Positions 20,588 through 29,172 of a DNA stretch of 64,000 bases are shown one piece after another. The translations under genes were made by a program, and so were the position numbers. The DNA is taken from the NCBI RefSeq assembly GCF_018256155.1, contig NZ_JAERLY010000002.1, positions 62,001 to 126,000 on the forward strand. The letters run 5' to 3'. Under the pieces are notes generated by a model. It did no database searches. It had not been told where the DNA came from and worked only from the letters and a program-made list of their open reading frames with translations. How positions within the stretch are numbered: the first letter of the stretch is position 1; the number at the start of each line of letters is the position of its first letter. This stretch comes from Gluconobacter sp. Dm-62. Its GTDB lineage: Bacteria > Pseudomonadota > Alphaproteobacteria > Acetobacterales > Acetobacteraceae.

Positions 20588-22831
20588 TTAGCCTTGTCCT
20601 GAGTTAAGCAGGCGGCTGTTTTTCTCGCCTCGGAATGGCTTGCTTGCGTCAAGGAAGTCTTCGTTCGTTCGCATTGTGTAGGCGATAACGACGAGGTAGG
20701 TGATTGCCCGTGTTAGTTCGAGACGGGTCACCAGATCTGTTTCCTGAGCATCAAGGGCACGAAGGCGCCTTACGGCTGCTTCAGCAATCCGAGCGGCCTT
20801 GTCATGCCGTCGGGTTGATTCTTCAACATAATGGAGGACGAGCAGGATCGGGCGCCGCGCGCTTTCGGGTAAATATTCCCGGTCAAGAAGTGCGCGGAGG
20901 CGAATAACGTTCAGCCCGAGTGTCAGGGTCGCCAGTGTACCAAGGATACAGGCCTCGATGAGTGGGGCCGGGGTGGGACCTGCGTGGCGGATCAGGCGGG
21001 CAAAGCGATCTGTATTGCGTCCGATCCAGACGCTGATGCGCGGCGTGAAGCTTGGATGTGCTAGGCGCTGTAGCTCTCCCAGCATGATGCGACGCAGACG
21101 GAAGCGCTCGGCGTCACTGCTGAAGGGCAACACGCTTCGAAAGACGATAACGCTGACAGCCACAGCGAGAACTGTCGCCATGTTTCCATTGTAAAATGCG
21201 ACTTCGTTCATGACGTGGTGGTTCTCGAGCCCCAGCATTGCCGGAAGCAGAAGACCATAAGCTGCGGAGCCGCCTGCTGTTGACGGGTTACCCTTGGCGA
21301 GGCCCCCCAGAAACATTGCTGGTCCAAGGAACAGGGCCAGCGTCTCGAAAGTTGTGACCTTTGGCATGAGCACAAAAACCAGAATCCATGCCATGAAATA
21401 GGCTGCTACCGCGCCCTTGAGGAACTCTGTCGTGCCGAGTACGGGGTTTTCCTTGGTTGCGAACAGACCGCAGACCAGTGTGGTAATGGCGATAAATCCG
21501 AGCCCGTTCGGCCACGCGGTGACTTCATAGATGTAGGCTGTGATCAAAACCGCGCAGGCGCCACGCAGGCCATTATGTACGGCTTCACGGGTGTCACGGT
21601 GGGTTTCAAGCTGGAAATGGAAATGATCGCCCTTAATGCGATGTGTGCTGGCCTCGTATTCCTTGATGGCCTGTTCCAGATCCCCCAGAAGTTCTCCCAG
21701 GGAGACGAACAGGACGCGTTCATCCAGTCGATCTTCCTGCATTTTCTGACCCTCATCTGTCGGGTCAAATGGTTCATGGCCAGGAATGGGTTCGAGATCG
21801 GGGCGGATATCGGTTTCACGGTGCGGTGCTGCATAGAGGCGGCAAACATCGCGAAAATGCTGAAGGTCGGCGAGAAGGGCAGGGACGGCATTCTGGTCAG
21901 GAAGGCGCTGCGGGAACTGCTTCAGAAAAGAAAGGATCTCATCGGCTGTTCTGGTGAAGGCCGGATGGTCGTGGTTGAGGACCTGAAGGCGCATGGCCAT
22001 GCCGAAGCCGCGAGACAGGAGCGCAGAAACCGCCGCGAGAGCCGCTCGTGCGTGGTCACCTTCGTGGCCGTGTGGTCCCATTTCGACTTCAGCAAATTCA
22101 ATCTGATCATTGATTGTCAGAATCGTGCCGAACTGGCGGCGCGCAGCATTGAGGGCGCCGCGCTCTTCTCCTAGCAGGCTGCATAATGTGGTTGTGACGA
22201 GAACCAGGGCCGATTCAAGTTTCTGTCGAAGCTGGGCGCGGGCATGTCTTTCCTGACTTGTCGCGAAAATGAGACCCATGAGCGCTTCGCACAGCACGCC
22301 AAGTACAATGTAAGTGCCCCGTGACATCGCGACCATGAAGACATTGTCGGGATTGGAAGCTGCACCCATACAGATGATCGAACAGGTATATCCTGCAAGA
22401 ACAAGGGCATAGGAGCGGAAGTTGCTGACGAATGTCGCAAATCCGCTGCACAGGCCGATCCACAGGGCAATCATGGGGAAAAACATCCATGGAGCCTGAG
22501 GAGCCGCTGCCATGATGGTAATAGCGGCGATTGCGCCACTGACAGTGCCGACAATACGCCATTTTGCCTTGGACTGACTTTCGCCCCGGCTGGTCTGGGC
22601 GACCGCCCAGACTGTCATGGCAGCCCATGCGGGGTCATCCAGTTCCATCCAGAACGCAATACCAACTGCGAGACATGCTGCAATCGTATTACGCAGGGCG
22701 AACGTGACGGACGAGGGGCTGGGTGCGTACAGCCACGAAAGAAAAGGACGCGCGCGCGGCCGCAAAGGTGCAGGCCGTGTGGTCGTATTATCCGGAGTCG
22801 GTTGTCCCGAGGATATGGTGCTGCCACTCAT
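20588..22831 (-). CDS. FUSC family membrane protein (aromatic acid/fusaric acid efflux type)
   Basis: Inner-membrane protein related to AaeB/FusC-type exporters of aromatic acids. The 747 residues have two membrane blocks, about 45-195 and 420-560, each with five or six hydrophobic segments. A long soluble region lies between them and a soluble tail follows. The first block holds AFWMELDDPAWAAMTVWAV, the hallmark of the family. It starts 27 nt after the UdgX-fusion stop, so the two may share a transcript. The typical membrane-fusion partner gene (AaeA type) is not next to it. Substrate unknown. Confidence 0.8.
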   Translation of the reverse strand: MSGSTISSGQPTPDNTTTRPAPLRPRARPFLSWLYAPSPSSVTFALRNTIAACLAVGIAFWMELDDPAWAAMTVWAVAQTSRGESQSKAKWRIVGTVSGAIAAITIMAAAPQAPWMFFPMIALWIGLCSGFATFVSNFRSYALVLAGYTCSIICMGAASNPDNVFMVAMSRGTYIVLGVLCEALMGLIFATSQERHARAQLRQKLESALVLVTTTLCSLLGEERGALNAARRQFGTILTINDQIEFAEVEMGPHGHEGDHARAALAAVSALLSRGFGMAMRLQVLNHDHPAFTRTADEILSFLKQFPQRLPDQNAVPALLADLQHFRDVCRLYAAPHRETDIRPDLEPIPGHEPFDPTDEGQKMQEDRLDERVLFVSLGELLGDLEQAIKEYEASTHRIKGDHFHFQLETHRDTREAVHNGLRGACAVLITAYIYEVTAWPNGLGFIAITTLVCGLFATKENPVLGTTEFLKGAVAAYFMAWILVFVLMPKVTTFETLALFLGPAMFLGGLAKGNPSTAGGSAAYGLLLPAMLGLENHHVMNEVAFYNGNMATVLAVAVSVIVFRSVLPFSSDAERFRLRRIMLGELQRLAHPSFTPRISVWIGRNTDRFARLIRHAGPTPAPLIEACILGTLATLTLGLNVIRLRALLDREYLPESARRPILLVLHYVEESTRRHDKAARIAEAAVRRLRALDAQETDLVTRLELTRAITYLVVIAYTMRTNEDFLDASKPFRGEKNSRLLNSGQG

Positions 22832-22858
22832 TGCGTGAGTTTCTTAGCCCTAACAGCA

Positions 22859-24124
22859 TTATCCGGCGAGAGCGGAAATTGCCATTCTGAGATCGGTTAC
22901 AAATTTTGTATATTCGCGTGTCTTCGACTCCTCATCAGGAAGGCGGAGCAGATAAGACGGATGTACGGTTACCAGACCGATACTTCCATCTTCCATGGGA
23001 ATATGCCTTGAACGCTCACGCGACACTGTCACCTGACGTCCCAGAACAGCGCTGGCCCCTGTAACGCCCAGCATCACGGTGACTTTCGGTGCCAAAATCT
23101 TGCGCTCTGCCGCCAGCCACGGAGCACAGGCCGTTATTTCGCCTGTGTTGGGTTTCTGATGGATACGGCGGCTTCCTTTCGCCACAAACTTGAAATGTTT
23201 GACGGCATTGGTGATCCACGCTTCTGCTCTGTTCCCTCCAGCTTCCTTCAGTGCGCGATCGAACAGTTGGCCGGCCGGTCCTACGAACGGCCGCCCTTGA
23301 AGATCCTCATGATCGCCAGGCTGCTCTCCGACAAACATGACCCGGGCGTCTGGATTGCCTTCTCCTGAGACGGTCCGTGTCGCAGGGCCGCAGAGATCGC
23401 ACATCTGGCAATCAACGGCTTTGCCGCGAAGGCTGGGGAGTGACGGGGAGGAGGCAATATCATCAATGCCTGGATGTAGTCGCAGGGGAGCAATTCCATC
23501 CCACCATGCATTGCCTGCACCCGCCGTTGCGATGCTGCGTGCCGCTATGATGATTCCCGCCGGATCAGAGACATCTTTGTCCAGCCCCGGTCCGAAGCGG
23601 TATTCCTTTCCGTTCCAGCACAGCGTGCGATCAGGAGCAGTCACAACCCACGGAGAAGGTCTTAGATTTGCGAGCGCGCTCGCCTGATTGTCGATCAACG
23701 CCGCAGTATGGGATGTACGGACGATCTGCCAGTCCTGGTTTCCAGCGTCCGGCATCTGGCAACGAAGGTCGAGTGCCCGGTTCCGACTCTGCGCGGCCAG
23801 TGTCTTCAGTTCGTCTGTGAGTTCTTCTGGCACTGCCGCCCCATCACGCAAGGTCTGAAGTGTCAGATAAAGCAGATGAAACCGCTCGGGAGCTTCAGAT
23901 ACAAAAACAGCTGGAAAAAGCGTGGCCAGAGAGCGGGGAATACTGGTTGTTGAGGGGGCAGATGGAAGGACTCGTGTTGCAGATGACGCATAGAGTGTTG
24001 CCGGAGGCTCTATAATCCACCGTATTGAATCGGCAGGTATTCTGTCATGAAGCAGTTTTCGCGACCATGCGCGCCAGCCGGAAAAATCACTTGTCGTTGA
24101 GAGCACAACAGTTTGGTGGTTCAT
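22859..24124 (-). CDS. DUF4130-UdgX fusion, uracil-DNA-binding repair protein
   Basis: The C-terminal half (about residues 225-421) is UdgX, a family 4-like uracil-DNA glycosylase that becomes covalently linked to the abasic site through a histidine. Seen: CQMCDLCG and a later EITACAPWL Cys for the Fe-S cluster, motif GEQPGDHEDLQGRPFVGPAG, the R-loop GSRRIH with the linking His at about 322, and HPSYLLR. The N-terminal half resembles the DUF4130 domain. The ATG at 24124 is preferred to the open extension to 24235 because GGGAAGG lies just upstream. Divergent from mucR. No radical-SAM partner gene is adjacent. Confidence 0.85.
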   Translation of the reverse strand: MNHQTVVLSTTSDFSGWRAWSRKLLHDRIPADSIRWIIEPPATLYASSATRVLPSAPSTTSIPRSLATLFPAVFVSEAPERFHLLYLTLQTLRDGAAVPEELTDELKTLAAQSRNRALDLRCQMPDAGNQDWQIVRTSHTAALIDNQASALANLRPSPWVVTAPDRTLCWNGKEYRFGPGLDKDVSDPAGIIIAARSIATAGAGNAWWDGIAPLRLHPGIDDIASSPSLPSLRGKAVDCQMCDLCGPATRTVSGEGNPDARVMFVGEQPGDHEDLQGRPFVGPAGQLFDRALKEAGGNRAEAWITNAVKHFKFVAKGSRRIHQKPNTGEITACAPWLAAERKILAPKVTVMLGVTGASAVLGRQVTVSRERSRHIPMEDGSIGLVTVHPSYLLRLPDEESKTREYTKFVTDLRMAISALAG

Positions 24125-24204
24125 GTTACCTTCCCAGTTACCGGCCTCAGAACTGAATACTCCGGCAATCCCGCTTACCTTTTTTTGTTTGCGGGTTATT
24201 TTGA

Positions 24205-24223
24205 TATGATGATAATCATGAGT
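24205..24223. promoter_or_regulatory. Fur-box-like palindrome between udgX and mucR
   Basis: The 11-bp palindrome ATGATAATCAT lies at 24209-24219 and equals the core of the classical 19-bp Fur box; by hand 14 of 19 positions match. It is in the 200-bp AT-rich space between the divergent udgX and mucR starts. It could instead serve MucR autoregulation, as MucR/Ros proteins also bind AT-rich DNA. The motif is seen; the regulator is inferred. Confidence 0.35.
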
Positions 24224-24324
24224 CGGCAAAGGCATACGCTAAATATTTCCATGCCGCATTTACCTGACCCTTTACAGGCGTTATGGAACTGAAAAAAACC
24301 ATTCGAGCAGAGGGGTGAAATATC

Positions 24325-24792
24325 ATGTCCGAAAACACTTCCAATACAGGTCTTCTGGAGCTCACCGCCCAGATCGTTGCTGCTCAGGCGTCGCGCGGTA
24401 CACTCGAGGCAGAAGCACTGCCTTCCCTGATCCGTCAGGTGTATGACGCATTGGTCAAAGCCGGAGTTCCTGAGGAAGAGCCGCAGGCAGAACGTCCTCA
24501 GCCGGCAGTACCCATCAAGCGCTCCGTTTTTCCCGACTACATTATCTGTCTCGAAGACGGCAAAAAGCTGAAAATGCTCAAGCGTCACCTCCAGAGCGCT
24601 TATGACATGACGCCGGAACAGTATCGTGAACGGTGGGGCCTTCCGTCAGACTATCCGCTGGTCGCGCCCAACTATGCACAGCGCCGTTCAGCTCTGGCTC
24701 GTGAGATCGGTCTTGGCCGGAAGATCAGCGCGGCAGCGGGCGAGGGTAAAAAGGAAAGCGCTCGCGGGCGTCGGACCAAGAAGGAAGATTGA
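24325..24792 (+). CDS. mucR: MucR/Ros family transcriptional regulator
   Basis: H-NS-like DNA-binding regulator of alphaproteobacteria that controls exopolysaccharide, motility and surface genes elsewhere. The 155 residues have the N-terminal oligomerisation part and the Ros/MucR core SVFPDYIICLEDGKKLKMLKRHL, MTPEQYRERWGLPSDYPLVAPNYAQRRSALAREIGLGRK. The second Cys of the Ros zinc finger is Asp (CLEDG) and the last ligand His appears replaced (SAYDMT), so zinc binding is doubtful. The C-terminus is basic. The SD is GGGGTG upstream of ATG 24325. Confidence 0.9.
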   Translation: MSENTSNTGLLELTAQIVAAQASRGTLEAEALPSLIRQVYDALVKAGVPEEEPQAERPQPAVPIKRSVFPDYIICLEDGKKLKMLKRHLQSAYDMTPEQYRERWGLPSDYPLVAPNYAQRRSALAREIGLGRKISAAAGEGKKESARGRRTKKED

Positions 24793-24878
24793 GCGACATC
24801 AACTGACCATCCTCCTCAGACCACATAGACGGGAGCAGATCGATCAACGCTGAACTGAATGCCTTTCTGGCGGGTCAG

Positions 24879-25787
24879 ATGAAGCACCGGCAACTGGTGC
24901 TATGGAGGATCGGTGCTCTCGTCGCCTTTTTCAGTGCGGTGGTCATTTCGCTTGCGGGTCACCGTAGTTCCGTTAGTGCGCTCGCCAGCCATAAACCGCA
25001 TATCGTTCGTCTCGCCATCACCGGCATCGTCCAGAATGACGTTACGCAGACCGTACGCGCCCTGAAACAGGCTCAGAGCGCGCCGGACGTTACAGGTCTG
25101 CTGCTTGTAGTGGACAGTCCCGGTGGGGGCGTTACCGGAGGTGAAAGGCTGCACGAAGCGGTCAAGCGCTTTGCGTCAGTCAAACCCGTCGCCGTCTCGA
25201 TGGGAGATATGGGAGCGTCAGCGGCCTACATGCTTTCCGTACCCGCTCAGCATATCGTGGCTTTGCCGTCCACACTGACGGGGTCAATCGGCGTGATCCT
25301 TCAGCGTCCGGATGTTTCAGTCGGCCTCGGACGTTTGGGAATCGGCATAGCTGCCATCACATCTGGTGCAATGAAGGATCAGACCGATCTAACCAGTACA
25401 CTGACGCCGGAAGGTCGCCAGATGCTTCAGGGGCTGGTGAATGACCTGTTTGGTCAGTTCGTTTCCATGGTCGCGGAGGGCCGTCATCTGAGCGAAGAAA
25501 AAGTCCGCTCTTTGGCTGATGGCCGTGCTTATACCGGGCGGCAGGCCATAGCACTCGGGCTGGTGGATGAACTTGGTGATGAAGACGCTGCCCGAATCTG
25601 GCTCAGAAAGCAGCTGAAAATCGGTAATGCGCCATATCCGGTTTTACCTCTGCTCTCCAGTCGCACTCGCTACTGGTATGAGTGGTCTGGAAAAAAAGCG
25701 CTTCTGAAGGGCTTGCTTGGGGGAACTTTCTCCAGTTTGATCGATCGCGAAGGCCTTGACGGAGCCGTTGCGATTTTGCAACTTTGA
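24879..25787 (+). CDS. sppA: S49 family signal peptide peptidase (SppA-like)
   Basis: Membrane-anchored serine protease that degrades cleaved signal peptides. The 302 residues are of the short SppA type. One membrane segment lies at about 8-27, then [28 protein letters not shown], the Ser nucleophile in TLTGSIGVI and the general-base Lys in SGAMKDQ. The start is uncertain: ATG 24879 has no good SD and the frame stays open upstream (NAFLAGQ). ihfB follows after 40 nt, an arrangement common in this class. Confidence 0.88.
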   Translation: MKHRQLVLWRIGALVAFFSAVVISLAGHRSSVSALASHKPHIVRLAITGIVQNDVTQTVRALKQAQSAPDVTGLLLVVDSPGGGVTGGERLHEAVKRFASVKPVAVSMGDMGASAAYMLSVPAQHIVALPSTLTGSIGVILQRPDVSVGLGRLGIGIAAITSGAMKDQTDLTSTLTPEGRQMLQGLVNDLFGQFVSMVAEGRHLSEEKVRSLADGRAYTGRQAIALGLVDELGDEDAARIWLRKQLKIGNAPYPVLPLLSSRTRYWYEWSGKKALLKGLLGGTFSSLIDREGLDGAVAILQL

Positions 25788-25827
25788 TAACCTGTTTCAG
25801 AAGGCGGAGTCAGGTGGAACAACTGTC

Positions 25828-26133
25828 ATGACCCGATCCGAACTCATCGCGGAACTGGCGGCCGCATATCCGCATCTTCTTACTCGTGACATAGAGCGCA
25901 TCGTCCATGCCGTGTTCGACGAGATCGGTGCAGCGCTCGCTCGTGGCGATCGTGTGGAGCTGCGGGGTTTTGGAGCTTTTCTTCCTCGTGAGAGAGCGGC
26001 CAGAACGGGGCGCAATCCGCGCACAGGGGACGTCGTGCCGGTTGAGGAAAAAAGTGTTCCGTTTTTCAAGGTTGGCAAGGAGCTCAGGGAGCGCGTCAAC
26101 CAGCGACTGTCTTCCAAAAAGCGAGACGACTGA
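25828..26133 (+). CDS. ihfB: Integration host factor subunit beta
   Basis: HU/IHF family protein that, paired with IhfA, bends DNA sharply. The ATG at 25828 ([11 protein letters not shown]) gives 101 residues and has AGGTGG upstream. The longer open frame to 25756 runs inside sppA. Seen: [28 protein letters not shown] and the DNA-wedging arm [11 protein letters not shown] with the intercalating Pro, then [14 protein letters not shown]. This is the beta type judging by RVELRGFG and the C-terminus. The alpha subunit gene lies 17 kb away in this window. Confidence 0.95.
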   Translation: MTRSELIAELAAAYPHLLTRDIERIVHAVFDEIGAALARGDRVELRGFGAFLPRERAARTGRNPRTGDVVPVEEKSVPFFKVGKELRERVNQRLSSKKRDD

Positions 26134-26229
26134 ACAAGCTGTGTTCAGGCCGCATCAGGAACGACAAAGAACGCTGCGCGCGGCAGCCAGGACTGGTTCT
26201 GGATACCGCTTCCACGGTACTATAAACGC

Positions 26230-26559
26230 ATGAAGCCTGTTCCATATTTTCTGGTTGTGTGTGCCTGGACCATTGGTCTGTGCCTGACGGGGTATTCCGT
26301 TCTGGTATCGCCCGCAGCTCTGGCTCACGGGCAGCTGTCCTCTCAATCAAAGAAACCATCTTATCACGGCGCAAGATCGGGTTCGGTGCAGGCGAAGATC
26401 TGTTATCGCATGGCGTCCGGGGTCATTGTGCTGGAGCAGATGCCCAACAGCGCGCGGCGTTTGGGGCGGGGAAGTGGGTTTGCCCCGATCGGGGAAGCGG
26501 TATTCCGCTCCAGCAATCGGCTCCATGCCTGTCCCGCGGCACATGGCCGCAGAGGCTAG
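26230..26559 (+). CDS. Hypothetical small exported protein (weak)
   Basis: Not recognised. An open frame of 109 residues with a plausible signal peptide (FLVVCAWTIGLCLTGYSVLV, cleavage after SPAALA at about 32). The remainder is basic and Ser/Arg-rich, with two Cys. No good SD precedes ATG 26230. The stop codon is the first part of a perfect 12-bp terminator hairpin, which supports a real transcript end there. In related genomes a small LapA protein often follows ihfB, but this protein does not look like one. Confidence 0.4.
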   Translation: MKPVPYFLVVCAWTIGLCLTGYSVLVSPAALAHGQLSSQSKKPSYHGARSGSVQAKICYRMASGVIVLEQMPNSARRLGRGSGFAPIGEAVFRSSNRLHACPAAHGRRG

Positions 26560-26580
26560 GAGGCAATTTTGCCTCCTAGC
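26555..26580. terminator. Perfect 12-bp palindromic terminator, probably bidirectional
   Basis: GCTAGGAGGCAA (26555-26566) and TTGCCTCCTAGC (26569-26580) pair perfectly around TT. It sits between the + strand unit ihfB-ORF and the minus-strand LysR gene, whose stop is at 26587. There is no long T run on either side, so termination strength is uncertain. Confidence 0.6.
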
Positions 26581-26586
26581 TAGATC

Positions 26587-27486
26587 CTAATCGTGTCCCT
26601 TGAGATTACTGATTTCGGAGAGCAGGAAGTCACGGAAAACTGCAATCCGCTTGGAAGTCCGGAGTTCCTCGGGATAGACGAAATAGGCTTCCACCAGTGG
26701 CACCTGCTGATTGGGCAGGATCCGCACAAGCCCTGGATAGCCTGTAGCAGCATAAAGGGGCAGGGACCCGATTCCCGTACCAGCTGCAATCGCATTTGCC
26801 ACAGCAGAAATATTATTGATTGCCAGACGACGGCTCCCCTGTCGGGCAACGCCCTCCTGACGCAACAGGTCAAGCAGCCAGTTCACGTTCGGTAGTGGCA
26901 GATGCCAGCCGGCGAAGCTTATAATCTGGTGATTGGCAAGGTCTTCCAGAGATTGCGGCGTGCCATGTTGCTCAAGATATTCGGCGCTGGCATAGATCGG
27001 CATCGGGAAGTTTGCGAGATGACGCTGAACCAGATCAGGCTGTGTAGGGGGATGAAGTCTGATCGCAACGTCCGCTTCGCGCATGCCGAGATCCAGATCC
27101 GCATCTTCGAGCAGAAGCGTGACTTCAATATCGGGATGCAGTTCCAGAAACCGGTTCAGACGCGGAGAAAGCCACGACAGACCGAACCCGGTTGTCGTCG
27201 TAATCTTGATTTTCCCGGCTGCCCGCTCCTTGCTTTCGCTCAGAAACGCCTGAGTCAGGGCCAGTTTTGAAAACACTTCCCGGACCGTGCGGTTCAAAAC
27301 ATCGCCCTGTTCCGTCAGGATCAGCCCGCGCGCATGCCGATGGAAAAGCGGCACACGCAGAACGTCTTCAAGCGCGGAGATCTGGCGCGAGACTGCCGAT
27401 TGGCTTAACCCCAGCCGGTCACCGGCGTGGGTGAAGGACCCGGCTTCTGCCACGGCATGAAAAATCCGCAGCTTGTCCCAGTCCAT
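26587..27486 (-). CDS. LysR family transcriptional regulator
   Basis: The 299 residues begin at ATG 27486 (MDWDKLRIFHAVAEAGSFTHAG), the standard LysR start. The open frame reaches 27537 but adds no similarity. The winged helix-turn-helix (LSQSAVSRQISALEDVLRVPLFHR) covers residues 1-65 and the periplasmic-binding-like effector domain covers about 90-295. It lies 118 nt downstream of trxB on the same strand. The effector and targets are unknown. The terminator hairpin just past its stop is shared with the convergent unit. Confidence 0.93.
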   Translation of the reverse strand: MDWDKLRIFHAVAEAGSFTHAGDRLGLSQSAVSRQISALEDVLRVPLFHRHARGLILTEQGDVLNRTVREVFSKLALTQAFLSESKERAAGKIKITTTTGFGLSWLSPRLNRFLELHPDIEVTLLLEDADLDLGMREADVAIRLHPPTQPDLVQRHLANFPMPIYASAEYLEQHGTPQSLEDLANHQIISFAGWHLPLPNVNWLLDLLRQEGVARQGSRRLAINNISAVANAIAAGTGIGSLPLYAATGYPGLVRILPNQQVPLVEAYFVYPEELRTSKRIAVFRDFLLSEISNLKGHD

Positions 27487-27604
27487 CTGGTTTTCTCCCC
27501 GTTCGCCGATGCGACGGTCCTCGTCCTTCTTAACCATATGTCCCGGCGTTATCCGTCAAGATATGTCGTTGAATGGACGAAACTGTCTGAACCACAGGCA
27601 AGGG

Positions 27605-28579
27605 TCAAGTTTTTGTCATAGCAGGTATGCCAGAAAGATATCGTTCGGCCTCCAGAGCTGCCATGCAGCCTGTTCCGGCTGCCGTCACGGCCTGCCGGAA
27701 AATGCGATCCTGAATGTCGCCGGCGGCGAACACGCCCTTGACTGAAGTCTCCGTCCCAGCGCTCTCCGTCAGGATGTATCCATCTTCATCGCAGGCGACT
27801 TCATGACGGAATGGGCCAGCATTCGGCGTATGTCCGATGGCCACAAAAACACCATCCACATCCAGTTTCGACAAAGCGCCTGTCTGAGTGTCCCGCAGCG
27901 CTACACCACAAACAACTTCCGGCTCTCCGGCCCCCAGAACTTCCTCGACCGCCTGATTCCAGTGAACCTTGATCTTCGGATTGGAAAACAGGCGTTCCTG
28001 CAGAATACGCTCGGCCCGCAGGCTGTCCCTGCGATGGATCAGATGAACTTTGTCCGCGTGATGCGTCAGATACAGTGCTTCTTCGACAGCCGTATTGCCA
28101 CCGCCAATCACGGCAACGGTTTTGCCGCGATAGAAGAAGCCGTCACACGTTGCACAGGCCGAGACCCCACCACGCTGAAGACGCTTTTCCGATTCGAGGC
28201 CCAGCCATTTGGCTTGGGCACCGGTTGCGATCACGACTGTCCGTGCCCGGAATTCGTCTCCCGAGTCTCCAGTCAGTCGGAAATATCCATCCGGTCCCGG
28301 ACCGCTTTTCAGGTCTGCCTGGGTAATCAGATCGTACACCAGACGTGTGCCGACATGTTCAGCCTGAGCGCGCATCTGTTCCATGAGCCAGGGGCCCTGC
28401 ACAGGAGTCGCAAAGCCAGGATAGTTCTCAACATCCGTCGTGATGGTGAGCTGGCCTCCGGGCTGCATTCCTGTCACAAGAATTGGCTTGAGACTTGCGC
28501 GAGCTGCGTAGATTGCAGCGGTGTAGCCAGCGGGGCCGGCGCCAACGACCAGCAGATCCGTATGATGGATTTCGGGCAT
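27605..28579 (-). CDS. trxB: Thioredoxin-disulfide reductase
   Basis: FAD/NADPH flavoenzyme that reduces thioredoxin in the cytoplasm. The 324 residues have the FAD loop VVGAGPAGYTAAIYAARA at the N-terminus, the redox pair ACATC, the NADPH loop VIGGGNTAVEEALYL and the C-terminal FAD motif GVFAAGDIQDRIFRQAVTAAGTGC. It is divergent from an Lrp/AsnC regulator with about 100 bp between the start codons, a pairing that suggests that regulator controls it. Confidence 0.97.
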   Translation of the reverse strand: MPEIHHTDLLVVGAGPAGYTAAIYAARASLKPILVTGMQPGGQLTITTDVENYPGFATPVQGPWLMEQMRAQAEHVGTRLVYDLITQADLKSGPGPDGYFRLTGDSGDEFRARTVVIATGAQAKWLGLESEKRLQRGGVSACATCDGFFYRGKTVAVIGGGNTAVEEALYLTHHADKVHLIHRRDSLRAERILQERLFSNPKIKVHWNQAVEEVLGAGEPEVVCGVALRDTQTGALSKLDVDGVFVAIGHTPNAGPFRHEVACDEDGYILTESAGTETSVKGVFAAGDIQDRIFRQAVTAAGTGCMAALEAERYLSGIPAMTKT

Positions 28580-28678
28580 GATGGGTCCTCAGTGGGTATC
28601 TGGTCCCCTCATATAAAGACTTCCGACGCATGTGCCATCTTTGCGGATCATGTCAGCTGCCATATACGTCAGATTGAA

Positions 28679-29161
28679 ATGAACGCTCCTTCGCACCCCG
28701 CACCGATCGAACTGGATGCCATTGACCGGCAGATCATCGCCGAACTCCAGGCTGATGGACGCATGACCAATGTGGAATTGGCCCGTCGCACCGGCATTTC
28801 CGCACCTCCCTGTCTGCGACGTGTCCGGCGGCTTGAGGAACTTGGAATCATCAAAGGCTATCATGCCGAGGTGGATGCCGCGCTGCTTGGCTGGTCTCTG
28901 AATTTTTATGCCCTGATCGGCCTTGAGAGCCAGAAGGGGAGTGTCCTTGAGGCGTTTGAGGCGCAGGTAGGCGCATGGCCCGAAACGCGCGAGTGTCACA
29001 TGATCCGGGGTGGTGGTGACTTTCTTGTGCGTCTTGTCGCCCGCGATGCCGCCCATCAGAATGCCCTGACGCGCCTGCTGACCGACAGTCCGCATGTCGT
29101 CCGCGTCCAGACCCTTCAGACCATTCATACAAGCCGTGATCTTGCCGGCGTGCCAATCTGA
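28679..29161 (+). CDS. Lrp/AsnC family transcriptional regulator
   Basis: Feast/famine-type regulator of 160 residues. ATG 28679 (MNAPSHPAP) is chosen; the frame is open far upstream but that part is antisense to trxB. The N-terminal helix-turn-helix is DAIDRQIIAELQADGRMTNVELARRTGISAPPCLRRVRRLEE, and the C-terminal RAM domain (about 75-155) binds effector. It is divergent from trxB and 11 nt upstream of the glycosyltransferase. Direct targets are not shown by sequence. Confidence 0.93.
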   Translation: MNAPSHPAPIELDAIDRQIIAELQADGRMTNVELARRTGISAPPCLRRVRRLEELGIIKGYHAEVDAALLGWSLNFYALIGLESQKGSVLEAFEAQVGAWPETRECHMIRGGGDFLVRLVARDAAHQNALTRLLTDSPHVVRVQTLQTIHTSRDLAGVPI

Positions 29162-29172
29162 CGACTGATCTC

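Noticed and set aside
27803-28678. Upstream extension that would fuse 292 residues to the Lrp/AsnC regulator
   Set aside because: That part is antisense to trxB and lacks similarity. The regulator starts naturally at ATG 28679.
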